From NCBI RefSeq assembly GCF_001659605.2, contig NC_035171.2:9095873-9159872 (forward strand): 64,000 bases of DNA, written 5' to 3'. This stretch comes from Manihot esculenta (Eukaryota > Streptophyta > Magnoliopsida > Malpighiales > Euphorbiaceae). The notes beneath the pieces were generated by a model. The model had not been told where the DNA came from. It searched no databases and saw only the letters and a program-made list of their open reading frames with translations. The translations under genes were made by a program, and so were the position numbers. Below are positions 36,536-50,300 of the stretch, piece after piece; position 1 is the stretch's first letter; each line of letters opens with the position of its first letter.

Positions 36536-37317
36536 CTTAATATTTATTGTTTTGTAAATAAATTTAAACGGCAAATAGAAAAAAAAAGTAATTCATATAA
36601 ACAAGAATTACCCGAATTAAAAAAATCCATTTTTATTGATTCCAATCGGCAGTTAGGAACCCACGAATAGTCCTTTTAGCAGCACAGCCACAGAGACACC
36701 ACAGGAATTAGGAAACGAGTTAGAAATAGAAGTTATTAAAACCTTCAATATTCGTGTTTCTAAGTGTGAAATGAACATATTCACACTGAAGAAAAACAAA
36801 AAAAATCTTAGGCTACAAAAGGTTGACTAATTTCCCAGCAATTTGCCATTATTTAAAATTAAATTTTAGACTTTGTTTATTTTATGCAAAATATTTTTTT
36901 ATATTTTTTGATATTTAAACACTGAATAATAAATAAATATTTCTGAGTCAAGGTGAAATGTTTAAAAAAAATTATTTTTTCTTCTTTTAAAAAAGAGTTA
37001 TTTTTTTGAATTCAAACCATATCAATATTGTCTTATATAAAAAAATAAATTTTATAATCAAATAAATTCAGTAATTAAGAGATTTTTAAAATATAATCAG
37101 ATAAATTTTATTATAAAAAAATAAAAAATGAATTTTAATACTTCTTAAATTTTATAATAAATCGAATTTATCTAAAAATTTATATATATATATATATATA
37201 TATATCAAAACCAAGGATTACTAGGATCCAAATAAGTTGGTGTGTCATTTTCTTTTAGATATTTATTTTTTATTTTATAAATATTATCATCTTTTTTTTA
37301 TAACAAAATAAAAAAAT
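36536..37317. other. AT-rich spacer with a (TA)n run
   Basis: No gene is supported. A (TA)n microsatellite lies at about 37180-37205. Confidence 0.55.
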
Positions 37318-38216
37318 AATTTCATAAAAAAATTCATCAACAAATAAAATATCGACATCTCAACTCATCAATAAAATTTATTGATAAAAAAATAGAATCG
37401 TCCATAATTTACTAAGATCATTGGTAAAGACCTAATTGTCAATTAATTTCATTGAATTGTTGTCAGAAGTAGCGAAATACTGACATCATTAAAAATCTTT
37501 ATATTTAAATTATGTTTATTTACATAAAATCATTTATATTTAAAAAATATTTTATGTAACAAAACAACTTATTTTTCATTCTTAATAGTTTATAAAAATA
37601 AAATATATTAATAAAATACTTTTGACTTAATTTTTTTTACTTGAAAAGTATTTTTTATTAATTAATTTTCTTGATCGTCTTATTAAAAAATTTAAAAATA
37701 ATTTTTTTAAATATATTTTTTAACATAATACTGAAAAGGAGAATTTTATATTATGAAAATTCATTTTTCAAGTAACTGTTTGACATTTTTGTTTTATTAA
37801 TAAAAAATATAATAATTAATTGATTAATTAAAGAAAGAGAAAATATCATAAATATTTATCAACTAATAGAATAGAAAAATTGATTTGTGAGCAACAGAAG
37901 GAAATTCAACTCTCCTTCCTAAAATCAAAGATAGAAAAGGCATAATTTAGAATATTTTTTAAAAGAAAAAATATTAAACACTAATATTTTTATGTTCTTA
38001 TTTTAAATTAGTTTGTAATACTCTTTAACAAATATATATTTTTTTCTTATTTAACTTGATAAAACGGCTAAAATACATTTTCCAATGCTTTATTAAACAG
38101 AAAAAAGAAAATTTATTATTCTTAATACTTATTCTAATGGGAATACCAAACGGAATCTTAACAATTAGTTGGGATTTCGTTGTCCAGAAGAAAAACTGAA
38201 AGAAGTGTAGTTATAT

Positions 38217-38815
38217 ATAGGGTTGAGTAATGGATCGGGTTGGTTTAAAATTAAATCGAATTAAATAAATTAAAAATTAAAATTTTAGAATTTATAAAAA
38301 TCAAATCAAATCGATTTTGATCAAAAACTGAATCGAATCAAACTAAAAGAAGTGTAGTTATATATAGGGGTGAGCAATTGATCGGTTTGGTTCAAAATTG
38401 AATCAAACTGAATAAACTAAAAAGTGAAATTTTAGTATTTATAAAAATCAAATCGAATTAATTTTAATTAGAAACTAAATTGAATCGAATCAATTCAATT
38501 CAATTTGATTTGATCGATTTAAATTTTTAATAATTTTTTTTTACACTTTACTTTTAGTATTTTAAAATTTAATTGAAATATTTTAATTTTAATATGAGAT
38601 AATTTCTCATTCAATAATATACTATTATCACTAATTAATTTGATTCGATGTTTTCAATTTTTTTTTCTGATTAAAATCGAACTGAATTAAAATAATTGAG
38701 ATTTTTGAAATTAAAAACTAAATCGAATCTAAATAAATAAAAAATCAAACTAAAATTTTAAATTAATTTAATTCGGTCAAATTTTTCAATTCGAATCAAA
38801 TACTGTTCACATTTA
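38217..38815. mobile_element. hAT-like MITE with a duplicated 5' end, in duplication copy 1
   Basis: TATATATAGGGTTGAGTAATGG (from about 38213) begins a first, 130-bp partial copy. GAAGTGTAGTTATATATAGG then recurs and a full copy follows from about 38365 to 38815. The paralogous site at 44850-45280 has a single copy, so the 143-bp tandem duplication occurred after the segmental duplication, or was lost from the other copy. Confidence 0.6.
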
Positions 38816-39933
38816 ATTATAGGACAATACATGAATACCTTTAAATAATTTTATATTATTTTTCTCATATTTTTAGAATGTAAAAATTAAACTATTTGAA
38901 TTCTATTTATATTAATAATATTTAAATTTATTTTTAATTTAATTAAAAAATAATATAAATAAGTTTAAATTATTCTCAAATCTAATTATTATTATTTAAT
39001 GTTATATATTTTAATTAGCTGATGTTATTTTTTTTTTTTGAACTGGCTGATGTTAATTCAATCAAAATGGACAACAACTAATTATTATTATTTTTTTAAG
39101 AAATGAACAACTAATTATTTAGTTATTTAATTATATAGGTTGAATTTATATTATAAGCTTATGATTAAGTTTTCCAAGATTAGCAACGGATATGATTGAT
39201 TACGTTGGAAATTGAAGTAATTTAATTGGAAGGATGGTCTGCTTTCTTTTTCTAAGGCAAATACACGTGTATATATATTTTAAAAAAATAAAATCACCCA
39301 TATCTAATCGACTCACCATTGCTTGTCCGCCAACAACGGTTGTCATCTTCAAATTTTTTTTAAATTTATGGCATCTGCAAATTTATTTTAATATTTTTTT
39401 AAACTACCAAGTGGGAAATTGACTAGTGCTTATTTTTTATTTTTTTGACCTTTGTGTACTAATCCAAGGCAGGTGGTAGTAATTATTTCTTTTGTTCAAT
39501 TCGTTTTAGTATGACCTGAAGAAGAATTAATCATTTTTTTTTATTTATTTTGGCCAACCTATAGTACTTAAAAAAAGTTAATTTATAAAAAAAATAAAAT
39601 TAATTTATTTTTACTAAATTTAAGGATATTTATATATGTATACAGCTGACTTTTCACCTCAAGAATAAATTTTTTTATTGTGATTTAGTTAAAATGGCAA
39701 AGCACATGAAGTTAATGGGAAAAAGAATAAGGATACTTTAGAGAATAGGGAGTAGTTGTTGGGGAGTAGGTGATGGAAATTTTTTTTTTTAACTGTAAAT
39801 TAAATTGCATTAAAATAAAAGGAAAAGTTTTACAATATAGACCTGTTCAATATTTCAATCTTTGACATAGTTGACTAGACCACTAGAAGTTGGGAGTTGC
39901 CATGCCATACAAAACAATAATTTATCTTAGAAG

Positions 39934-40424
39934 TTTTTTTTTTTTTTTACAATGCAAAAATTACATTAAAAAATTCAGTAAACTAAAGAGTACATGGAGG
40001 GGACATAAGCCCTGTAAAATAATCCTCAAATCCACAACCTAAAGGATCAGCCCAAACCCTAAGCCCATAGCAAGTTCATAGTAGAATCCATCCAAATTAG
40101 TGTTGCCGAAACACAAATAGATATCCACTGTTGCAGCCGAAGAAAAAAGAATACAATATGCTAGAAAATCAAATTTCATACAAGCAAAAGAATATGCAAG
40201 CCCAAATCCAATCGCCAACTAAAATCACAAGCAAGCAAGCAGGACAAAACTATTTGCATCGCCACCTCTACATATCCTTCACCACTACCAATCGATCTAA
40301 AACATCATAAAAAAAGTCTACGACTCCAACAGAGTAACATTGCACAAAAGGGAGATGCGAGAGAGTCTAATGGCTTCTCTGAAACTTTTGAGAGTAATAA
40401 TCACCGGACGTATCAGCATAATTT
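39934..40424 (-). mobile_element. Probable 3' end of a LINE-type retroposon, copy 1
   Basis: On the minus strand the sequence ends TTTTTAATGTAATTTTTGCA then TTGTA and a poly(A) tract (poly-T at 39934-39948 on plus), typical of a 5'-truncated LINE tail. No ORF and no certain TSD. The same insertion is present in the second duplication copy, so it predates the duplication. Confidence 0.4.
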
Positions 40425-43186
40425 CAAAATATCAATATCAATATATACAGACTTTCTTAAAAGAAAATTCAAGATGCTCTATAAAAGACGAATAAAATTC
40501 AAATAGAATTCAATACTAAATCAATAAATAAACTAGATGATACCACAAATAAAATAAAAAGAAAAATAACATAATTATATATCATCAGACGGAAAGGAGA
40601 TTTGGAAGCGAAACCTCCTCTCCGCAACTAAATTCTCACCTTCCCTATTCAAAAGACTTATTGTCGAATTTTTTTTATCTCTGTCACTTTACGCTTTCTC
40701 AAATATTTTTATTTTAAAGGTCAAACTACATAAATTAATATTTAAAAAAATATATTTTAATTTATTTGATAAAAGATATATATTCTTAGTTTGCTACTTT
40801 TATTTATCTCCCTCATGGTCATGGTTTAGCTTCAAAAGATCAAATCCCTGTTGAAAAAAGAAAGGTGAGAAAAAACAAATGATTGCGCACCCTACAAGCT
40901 TTCCTTTATATGTCTACACCTCATCGCAAGTTAAATTCCATAACCCTTCACCATTTAATTTATCATAATGCTCTTAGCAATATAAATTAAAACAACTTTT
41001 CCATAAAAATTCAGTTTAATTTTTTTCGTTATTAATTTAAAGTTTAATCATCATAAAAATATAATTACTTAATATTAAAATTTTATAAAATATAATTATT
41101 TTATTTTAAAACATAAATATTTAACATTTAAAAATTTAAAATCGTTAAGTTATATATGCATATAAAGTTAAATAATTATATTTTTATTCAAACTGTTGAT
41201 CAGTACATTGATTTTTTATTGTTAAGTTTAAAGATCATATATTTATAAAAATATAATCATTTAATATTTAAATTTTATAAAATATAATTACACTTTTAAA
41301 TTTTATAAAGCATGTGATACTTTATAAAAGTAGAGTCGTATATTTGAAATTAGACTCACTCGATTATTTTTTTCAATTTATTTATTAAACGAGATAAATT
41401 TGAACTCAATAGTATTCGACTCGTTAAGATTTGCGAACTGACTCTTAAAGAGATTCATGAGTTAGTTTGTTAAGAGATTTATAAACAGATTCGTTCTCGA
41501 GCATGCTCTTAAAAGACTCATACTCGATTCCATTATACCACTCAAATAAATTAATTACATATTTTTGTTAGATATTTAATCTATTTACTATATCTAATGT
41601 TAATTTTTATATTTGTATTCTTTAATTATATAATTATATTATTAATTTATATATTTATTTTTTGCTATATATTTTTTAAGTATACATAATTTTTAATTAT
41701 TGAACCTTTTAATAAGCTATCGTTGTTATTATTATTTTTTTATGTTTATATATGTATTTGTATGATTATTTTCCTATTTAATATTATTCATTTAATTTTA
41801 TAAATTAAAATTTTTATATAATTTAAATATAAATTAATATGATTCCATTGAAAAAATTTGAGGATAATATATATATATATAGTTATATAATTTAAATTGA
41901 TTATACTTATATTAATATATTTATTTTATATAATATTTTATATTTATATTATATGTATAATATTTTTTATATAATATAAAATAATTTAATATAAATTATA
42001 TATTTAAATAAAAATAAATAATAATATATAAATAATTAAATAATAATATATGTATAATCAATGATAATATATTAATAAATTTTATATAAAAAAATGTATT
42101 GATAATAATAATAAAATTATATAAATTTAATTAAAATTATATAATTTAAAAAAAACTTCCTCTCTCACCTATATATAGGTTGCTAATATATAAATTTATA
42201 TATATACACTCACATGCTTAATTTGGTGAATAAATTTAAGAGATTAGATTCTACTCTTCCGATTCTCATTTCAAAAAAAATATTTATTATATATATTTTA
42301 ATTAATCTTTCATGTAAGATAAATATTTAAATAATTAATTATTAAATTTAGTATTTCATTGTTAATATTATATTAAATATATTTTATATAATTAATTAAA
42401 AATTTTATAATTAATATTTAAATAATAAATAATATTTAATATTATAAATAAATAAATATTTAAATATTAAAACTTAAATAATAAAAAAAATTTAAATATT
42501 AAAAAAATAATTATTTACTGATAATGAAAATAGAAACTAAAATTTTAAAAAATCACTTTTTATTAACTATTAAACCACAAATACACTTTTATTAAATCGC
42601 TACGTTATTTTACATATGAAATATTTGAGATTACTGAAACGATATTTCTTATCTCACGTAAAACAATTTATATAGATGAAGGGTGAAACTTCTTGATAAA
42701 TAAAAATTTTATTTTTTATTATATTTTAAATTAAGAATTTAATTATAATAAATTTTAATTAAATTATATTTAATTTTATTAAATTTTCCTTTTAATCTTT
42801 TAATTTAAAATTTTAATATTTAAAAATTTAAATTAATTAAATTTTATTAATAAAATTTTTAATTCAATTTTTAAGTTTAAATTTGAATTAGTCTCGTTAT
42901 TAATTTAAATGAGTTTTTTTATAAATTCAAATCAATTATAGTATTTAATTCTTAAGTCGAGATCGAATTAAATATTAAAGTTTAAGCTTATAAAATATTT
43001 TAATAAATGAGTTTAAATTTTATAAAATTCGGTTGGACTCGATTCAATTATACTATATAGAGATAAATAATTATAATTTTTAAAATTTAAATATTAAACA
43101 GTATTATTTATAGTAAAAAATTAAGATATCAACTACAAATTTAGCTAAAAGTAAGACGTCAATGTAAAGCCAAACAGGCTAAATGC
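40425..43186. other. AT-rich spacer between duplication copies
   Basis: About 2.8 kb with no supported gene. The first 250 bp (to about 40680) are less AT-rich; the rest is close to pure A/T with TATATA runs. It has no counterpart after copy 2. Confidence 0.6.
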
Positions 43187-43216
43187 TAATTACTTACACG
43201 CTAATCACATTTGTGT

Positions 43217-43557
43217 GGGAAAATTACTTTGTAGTCCCTGAGGTTTAACGTAATTAACACTTCTGTCCCTCTATTTTAGCGACCCAACACTTAAGTCCCT
43301 CACTTTTTTTTCTGTCCAACTTCGTAGTCCTTCCGTCCAAAATAGCCATTTGGGACACGTGAATTGACAAAATTAACCTCCTTCTTCTTCTTCTTCCTCC
43401 TTTTTCTGCAACTTCTTCTTCTTCTTCTTCTTCTTTCTTCTTCTTCTTCTTCTTTCTTCTTCCTTCTTCTTCTTCTTCTTTCTTCTTCTTCTTCTTCTTC
43501 TTCTTCTTCCTACTCTTTCTACAGCAGCTTCTTCTTCTTCCTACTCTTTCTACAGCA

Positions 43558-43588
<31 letters not shown>

Positions 43589-43899
43589 CTTCCTACTCTT
43601 TCTGCAGCAGCTTCTTCTTCTTCTTTCTTCTTCTTCTTCTTCTTCTTCTTCTTCTTCTGCAACTGGAGAGAGAAAGCATGAAAGAGAAAAAAAAAAGGAA
43701 TTTCACATTAAGAGAAGGGTATTTCTGGAAAAAATTATCACCTCTCACTTTTGACTCTTTGACCAAGCGGTTTAAATGGACGGAAGGACTACGAATTTGG
43801 ACGGAAGAGAAAGTAAGGGACTTAAGTGTTGGGTCGCCAAAATAGAGGGACAGAAGTGTTAATTACGTTAAACCTCAGGGACTAAAAAGTAAATTTCCC
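43217..43899. mobile_element. MULE-like MITE, family 1, copy 2, with expanded microsatellite
   Basis: Inverted terminal repeats of about 120 bp (GGGAAAATTACTTTGTAGTC and its complement) and 9-bp flanks CATTTGTGT (43208-43216) and CATTTGTAT (43900-43908). It is inserted in the start of the second duplication unit: the same target sequence, uninterrupted, is seen at 46797-46870. It contains a 280-bp TTC repeat. Confidence 0.9.
43379..43658. repeat. (TTC)n/(CTT)n microsatellite with TACTCTTTC interruptions
   Basis: Nearly pure TTC repeats on the plus strand, interrupted three times by a CCTACTCTTTCTACAGCA-type segment, so a larger unit was also duplicated in tandem. It lies in the core of the MITE, where the sister copy at 24.1 kb has only a few GAA triplets. 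Confidence 0.9.
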
Positions 43900-44849
43900 C
43901 ATTTGTATTTACAATGATGAATGCGTGCATAACAATTTGTAAACAAATTCATAAAAAAAAAAAAAATTCATTTCAAAGAATTTATTGATGAAAAAATAGA
44001 ATCGTCCATAATTTTACCAAGATCATTAGAAAAGACCTAATTGTCAATTAATTTCATTGAATTGTTGTCAGAAGTAGCGAAATACTGACATCATTAAAAA
44101 TCTTTATATTTAAATTATGTTTATTTACATAAAATCATTTATATTTAAAAAATATTTTATGTAAAAAAACAACTTATTTTTCATTTTTAATAGTTTATAA
44201 AAATAAAATATATTAATAAAATACTTATGACTTAATTTTTTTTTACTTGAAAAGTATGTTTTATTAATTAATTTTCTTGATCGTCTTATTAAAAAATTTT
44301 AAAATATTTTTTAAAAATATTTTTTTTTTACATAATACTGAAAAAGAGAATTTTATATTATGAAAAATTCATTTTTCAAGTAACTGTTTGACATTTTTGT
44401 TTTATTAATAAAAAATATAATAATTAATTGATTAATTAAAGAAAGAGAAAATATCATAAATATTTATCAACTAATAGAATAGAAAAATTGATTTGTGAGC
44501 AACAGAAGGAAATTCAACTCTCCCTCCTAAAATCAAAGATAGAAAAGGCATAATTTAGAATATTTTTAAAAAGAAAAAATATTAAACAATAATATTTTTA
44601 TGTTCTTATTATTAAATTATACTAAATTTATTTTAAATTAGTTTGTAATACTCTTTAACTAATATTTTTTTCTTATTTAACTTGATAAAACGGCTAAAAA
44701 ACATTTTCCAATGCTTTATTAAACCAAAAAAGAAAATTTATTTTTCTTAATACTTATTCTAATGGGAATACCAAACGGAATCTTAACAATTAGTTGGAAT
44801 TTCGTTGTCCAAAAGAAAAAAAATCCAAAGAAGTGTAATTATATATGGG

Positions 44850-45280
44850 GTGATCAATTGATTGATTTGGTTTAAAATCGAATCGAATTGAATAAATTAA
44901 AAATAAAAATTTTAGTATTTATAAAAATTAAATCGATTTGATTTTATTAGAAATTGAATCGAACCGAACCAATTCGATTCTATTCGGTTTGAATTTTTAA
45001 TATTTTTTTTATTTTTTACACTTTTAATATTTTAAAATTTAATTAAAATATATTAATTTAAATTTAATCTCTCAATATTATTAAAAATAATATACTATTA
45101 TCACTAATCAATTCGGTTAAATTGTTTCAATTTTTTTTAATAAAAATTTAACTAAATCAAAATAATTAAAATTTTTAAAATTAAAAATTAAATTAAATTA
45201 AAATAAATAAAAAATCAAATTAAAATTTTAAATTAATTCAATTCGATTGATTTTTTTTATTTGAATCGAATACTATTGTG
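44850..45280. mobile_element. hAT-like MITE in duplication copy 2
   Basis: Starts near TATGGGGTGATCAATTGATTG and ends near GAATCGAATACTATTGTG. It is orthologous by position to the MITE at 38365-38815. Confidence 0.55.
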
Positions 45281-46269
45281 TTCAAATAAGTTTATATTAT
45301 TTTTTCTCATATTAAAAATTAAATTATTTAAATTTTATTTATATTAATAATATTTAAATTTATTTTTAATTTAATTAAAAAAATAATATAAATAATTTTA
45401 AATTATTCTCAAATCTAATTATTATTATTTAATGTATATATTTTAATTAGCTGATGTTATATTTATGGATATCTTTTTAAATATAAAGTTAATTCAATCA
45501 AAATGGACAACAACTAATTATTTAATTATTCAATTATATAGGTTGAATTTATATTATAGGCTTATGATTAAGTTTTCCCAGATTAGCAACGGATATGATT
45601 GATTACGTTGGAAATTGAAGTAATTTAATTGGAAAGATGGTCTGCTTTCTTTTTCTAAGGCAAAAACACGTGTATATATATTTAAAAAAAATGAAATCAC
45701 CCATGTCTAATCTACTCACCATTGCTTTGCTTGGCTGCCAATAGCATTTGTCATCTTCAAATTTTTTCTAAATTTATGTCATTTTCAAATTTATTTTAAT
45801 ATTTTTTTAAACTATCAAGTGGGAAATTGACTAGTGTTTATTTTTATTTTTTAACCTTTGTGTACTAATCCAAGGTGGGTGGTAGTAATTATTTCTTTTG
45901 TTCAATTCGTTTTAATAGGACCTTAAGAAGAATTAATAATTTTTTTTTATTTTGGTCAACCTATAGTACTTAAAAAAAGTTAATTTATAAAAAAATAAAA
46001 TTAATTTATTTTTAAAATTAAAATTTTTTTTCTAAATTTAAGGGTGTTTATATAGCTGGCTTTTCACCATCAAGAAAATTTTTTTATTGTGATTTAGTTA
46101 AAATGGCAAAGCACATGGGAAAAAGAATACGGATACTTTAGAGGATAGGGAGTAGTTGTTGGGAAGTAGGTGATGGAATTTTTTTTTACAATATAGACCC
46201 AATCAATCAATATTTCAATCTTTGACATAGTTGCCATGCCATACAAAACAATAATTTATCTTAGAAGTC

Positions 46270-46770
46270 TTTTTTTTTTTTTTTTTTTTTTTTACAATGC
46301 AAAAATTATATTAAAAAATTCAGTATATAGAGGAGACATAAGCCCTGTAAAATAATCCTCAAATCCATAACCTAAAGGATCAGCCCAAACCCTAAGCCCA
46401 TAGCAAGGTCATAGTAGAATCCATCCAAATTAGTGTCAGCCCACTGTTACCGTTGTTTCCACTGCATTTGCGGCCGAAGAAGAAAAGAACGCAACATGCC
46501 CAAAAATAAAATTTCATACAAGCAAAAGAATATGCAAGCCCAAATCCAACAAACCCAGAGCAAAGAAAAGCCATTGTCAGCTAAAACCACAAGCAAGCAA
46601 GCAGGACAAAACTATTTGCATCGCGACCTCTACATACCTTTCAGTACTACCAATGGATCTAAAAAGAAGTCTAAGATTCCAATAGAGTAACATTGCACAA
46701 AGGGAGAGATGCGACAAAGTCTATGGCTTCTCCGAAATTTCTGAGAACAATAATCACGGGACACATCAGT
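46270..46770 (-). mobile_element. Probable LINE-type 3' end, copy 2
   Basis: Same retroposon tail as at 39934-40424, with a poly-T tract of about 24 bases on the plus strand followed by TACAATGCAAAAATTA. No coding sequence. Confidence 0.4.
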
Positions 46771-46796
46771 ATGCAGAGACCTCCCTCCGAGCAAAT

Positions 46797-46880
46797 CCAT
46801 AATTACTTATACGCTAACCATTTGTATTTACAATGATGAATGCGTGCATATCAATTTGTAAACAAATTTTTATATATATA
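46797..46880. repeat. Partial third unit of the duplication
   Basis: AATTACTTATACGCTAA, then CATTTGTATTTACAATGATG and AATGCGTGCAT, repeats the sequence flanking the MITE at 43187-43216 and 43900-43965. This shows that copy 2 ends where a new unit begins, i.e. an originally tandem arrangement, and gives the uninterrupted MITE target site. Confidence 0.75.
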
Positions 46881-47366
46881 AAAAAAAATTCATTTGAATG
46901 AAATTTTTTTCAATTAAATTTTTTATTTAGAATAGAAAAATTGATTTCTTTTTTAACTTTCAAAATTTTCATTTTTTTAAAAAAATAAACTCATACAATT
47001 TATTTAAATTCTTTTTTTTCAGAATAAATCATGTTAAATGGAGGGTTAAAAGAAAAGTTTTTTTTCTTTAAAAAAAAGAGAGCATTCTTAGATGAATATC
47101 GAGCCTTCAATCCCACAACAACGATCTTTTGTGGAGTTGAGAATGGAAGCCTCAGTACAGGAAAATTAAATAATTTTTCTTTTCTTTCACCAACTGGCAG
47201 GAACAAAACAACCACACAGGAACAACCAACACCAACATATACAAGCCTAGACTGCAGTTGAATTGTGTGGTTACTAAAATGCAGTTGCTGAAAATTAGGC
47301 CTCATTGTTCACAAAATGATATTTCATATCAACTACTCTCTGTTAATTCGTTTCAGCAGAAAAACA
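46881..47366. other. 3' flank of the PDS5-like gene
   Basis: Contains the 3' UTR of the minus-strand gene (about 47366 down to 47150) and AT-rich sequence. No other gene is supported. Confidence 0.5.
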
Positions 47367-50300
47367 CTATGGAAGCTCACTCATATTCCTTAGCCAGTGA
47401 CGTTCCTCTTCCTCTGCCTCTTTAATGGCATCATCAACCTTTTGCACCACAAGCTTCATTGCATTTACACGTTTTTCAGCTTCCCCCATGCGTTTCTGCA
47501 GCGCCACTAGCTCCACCAGTGCATCTTCCAGCTCCTTGGTTGCTGCTTTTATGACCAGCATGCTACTTGCTTTCACTGATTTGAGCATCGAACGCATCCC
47601 AGCGATCCTTTCTACTTCAGAAATTTTTTCTAATGGTTGAGTTAGCCATGAAAGCTTTAGCTTTGTAGCCTCCAAATCTTTCATTTCGTTTTGGAGGACT
47701 TTAATCTCAGATACAGTGAGAGGAATGTCAGTGCTTTGTAGTCGGCGAACAACATCAGAGACGATTTCAAGCAAACAAGCCCTTATTGATGGTGACTTGT
47801 ACTGGCAAGTAGCCGCGATATCACCATACTTGGCAAATATGGCTGTGAGAATAGGTGCAACACTAGCCTTGACCTCATAGCCCTGGACGATCATCGTTCC
47901 GATTACATTGTTTCCTCCACTATTAGCTGCAAATGTGTCTTCAGAGGGTGGGATCTGCATCTCTTGATTCTGATGCTTTTCTTCATGACAACTCCATGGG
48001 TTCACAGATTGATCTGAACAAGTATTTGTGAAAGTAGCTTGTTGCCGCATGCACCTGCAAAATTTTGTTATTATATCAGAACAAAAATAGAATAAAATGA
48101 ATTAGGTGTAACAATTCAATGTGGATTACTGCAAGTCACAAATCTCGATAAACTTTTCTCACTAAATATATATATTAACACACAGAAAGAGAATCCATTT
48201 CCTGTACATCCAAGATTGAGAAATTTTCCTCAGGTGATATGATTAAATGGTGAAAAATACTTCAAAACTTCCAAAAGCTTTTCATTAGAAAGCTACATCA
48301 GAATAAAATGTTGCATAGCACATCAATAGCATAACTACATTTCTTTTCCAATTGTTTCCCATAGAAACACATGAAAAGATTTTTTACCACCATATTAAAG
48401 TCCATGGAGAAATAATAAACATATCCCAAAATTTTATGACAGCACCAGAACTGAGCAAATAGCCACCCAGTTGCTCGTTTTCTGTACTGCATCAACAAAC
48501 CAAAATAATCTGGATATGGTTTGTTTTCTAAGAAAATCATATCATGTTTAAGATACTATCTGTGTTGGAGTAAAATGTGCCTGACAAGAAAATAACATGG
48601 ACCTTTGCAGAGCTGGATGTGATTAAAGAGAAATAAGAGATGCACATGTCAAAAACAAATTATATGAAATTCTCTGGGAAACATTCAACATAAACTACAG
48701 AATATAATGAGAGATTCTCTGGTCAGAGAAGTTCAACCACTATATAAAGCAAAACTCACAGTTTAAGTGAAGAACCAGCACTCAGAAGGTCCACTGATTG
48801 TCCCTGTTAATACATGTATTACACGAGGATTAATGCATTTACATCTGAAATAGCCGGAGCATCACAATCAACTAAAATCTAAATTATTTATGGACATGCC
48901 AAGATAATTAGGCATATCTTCTATATTAACTCTTCAGATTAGAAGCAGAGGAAAGGGAGATAAGAACTGATTCACCTATTTAATTATCTCACCATGTTAT
49001 GTCAGAGAGTTGCATGAAAACTAATCTGCACATATTTTATATAATTGAAAAAGTTCTTATGTACTTATTAACCATTCGCTACACAACACTGTTACACATA
49101 CATATTACATTTACATCCAGCTTGAGTTTCTTCATTTGAATTCCTTTAATTTATTGAGATTTAATTTTTATCTACATATTGGACACACAGTAATAACATG
49201 ACCTTCTTAATATAACTTCAAAAGGAAAAATGCAACATAAATAGGAAGGTAATTTACATTTCAAAGAGGTGATCTAAGTGTGACGTGTCTCATAAATAGG
49301 AAAGGCTTAATTCTATTGAAGAAAGCATTTATACCATTCAGCAACTAAAATAATAATAGAAAACAATCAAGCAAATTTAGCATGAATTCATCAAGCAGTC
49401 AGAGCATGGTAAACAAAAAACAGAGTTTTTTTTTTCTGTTATGGTGAATATATTATATAAAATATAAATAAAGGAAATCTAGGGGCAGAAAATATTGTTC
49501 ATGTAAAATTAAAAATAGTATCACAAGAAAGAAAATTTGAGACCAGTTTCAGTTGTACCTTGTCATTAGTTTCTTCAGTTCCACGATTCTCAGGTGTAGT
49601 TTTGCACCTAATCTTCTTCCCACCAATACACTGGGCAGGTGGTCTTTCATAATTAATCTGTTGAAGTATCCCGCAAAACATGAGTCAGATGTTTGTCTTT
49701 GCATTGTTAACAAACTGAATAGATAAGTTCTCATTCAGAGGTTACAGCATGCCAACACCCTCAAATATACAGTTATCTTCTCATCTGTTTTGCTAGAGTT
49801 TAGTCTTCATATGTCACAGGAACTCCTTGTTCCTGGGGAAGTCAATTATGCTATTTGATACGCTTCCTATGATTAGAGGTGGCTTTGGAACAGGGTGGAA
49901 CTCAAATGGGATTCCAAATGAAACTAATCATGGATTGACTGAAACCATAGTTGAACTAGAATGAAAGAGATTGATGGTCAGGTTTCAGGCTAAAACTGGG
50001 ATATTTTTCCTTTTCAAAAAATTTTTTGAAAAGTAACCTTCAATCTGTTACTGGTCCCCTTGGCCCTGGAACAGGAACCAGACTGTGGCTGGCTCTATAT
50101 ATAATTGATGTTGGTCCTTTGTTACATGGATGCTACTTACAGAATAAAAAGGTTCAGCTTTAAGGCAAAACATTTAAGGAAACCAACATAAAACTCAAGC
50201 AGGAAATGTAGAGGTAAAAATAAATAGAAAAAAAAAAAGATGTGAACTTTATATTTCACAATCTCCTATTTCGAACCAAATGAAAACTGAAACATTTAAT

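Larger units (their letters stand above)
37318..40424. repeat. Segmental duplication, copy 1
   Basis: Colinear and highly similar to 43945-46770. Shared landmarks in order: ATAGAATCGTCCATAATTTA, TTGTCAGAAGTAGCGAAATA, a hAT-like MITE, GATTGATTACGTTGGAAATT, a poly-T tract, and CATCCAAATTAGTG. It differs by small indels and by a 143-bp tandem duplication near 38200-38485 found only here. No gene lies in it. Confidence 0.85.
43945..46770. repeat. Segmental duplication, copy 2
   Basis: Colinear with 37318-40424 (see landmarks there). It ends in the same ATAATCACNGGACNNATCAG region. Differences are single bases and short indels, including loss of one hAT end duplication and a longer poly-T tract. 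Confidence 0.85.

Noticed and set aside
43364..43681. ORF of poly-Leu/Ser with apparent membrane character
   Set aside because: It is a translation of the TTC microsatellite inside a MITE.
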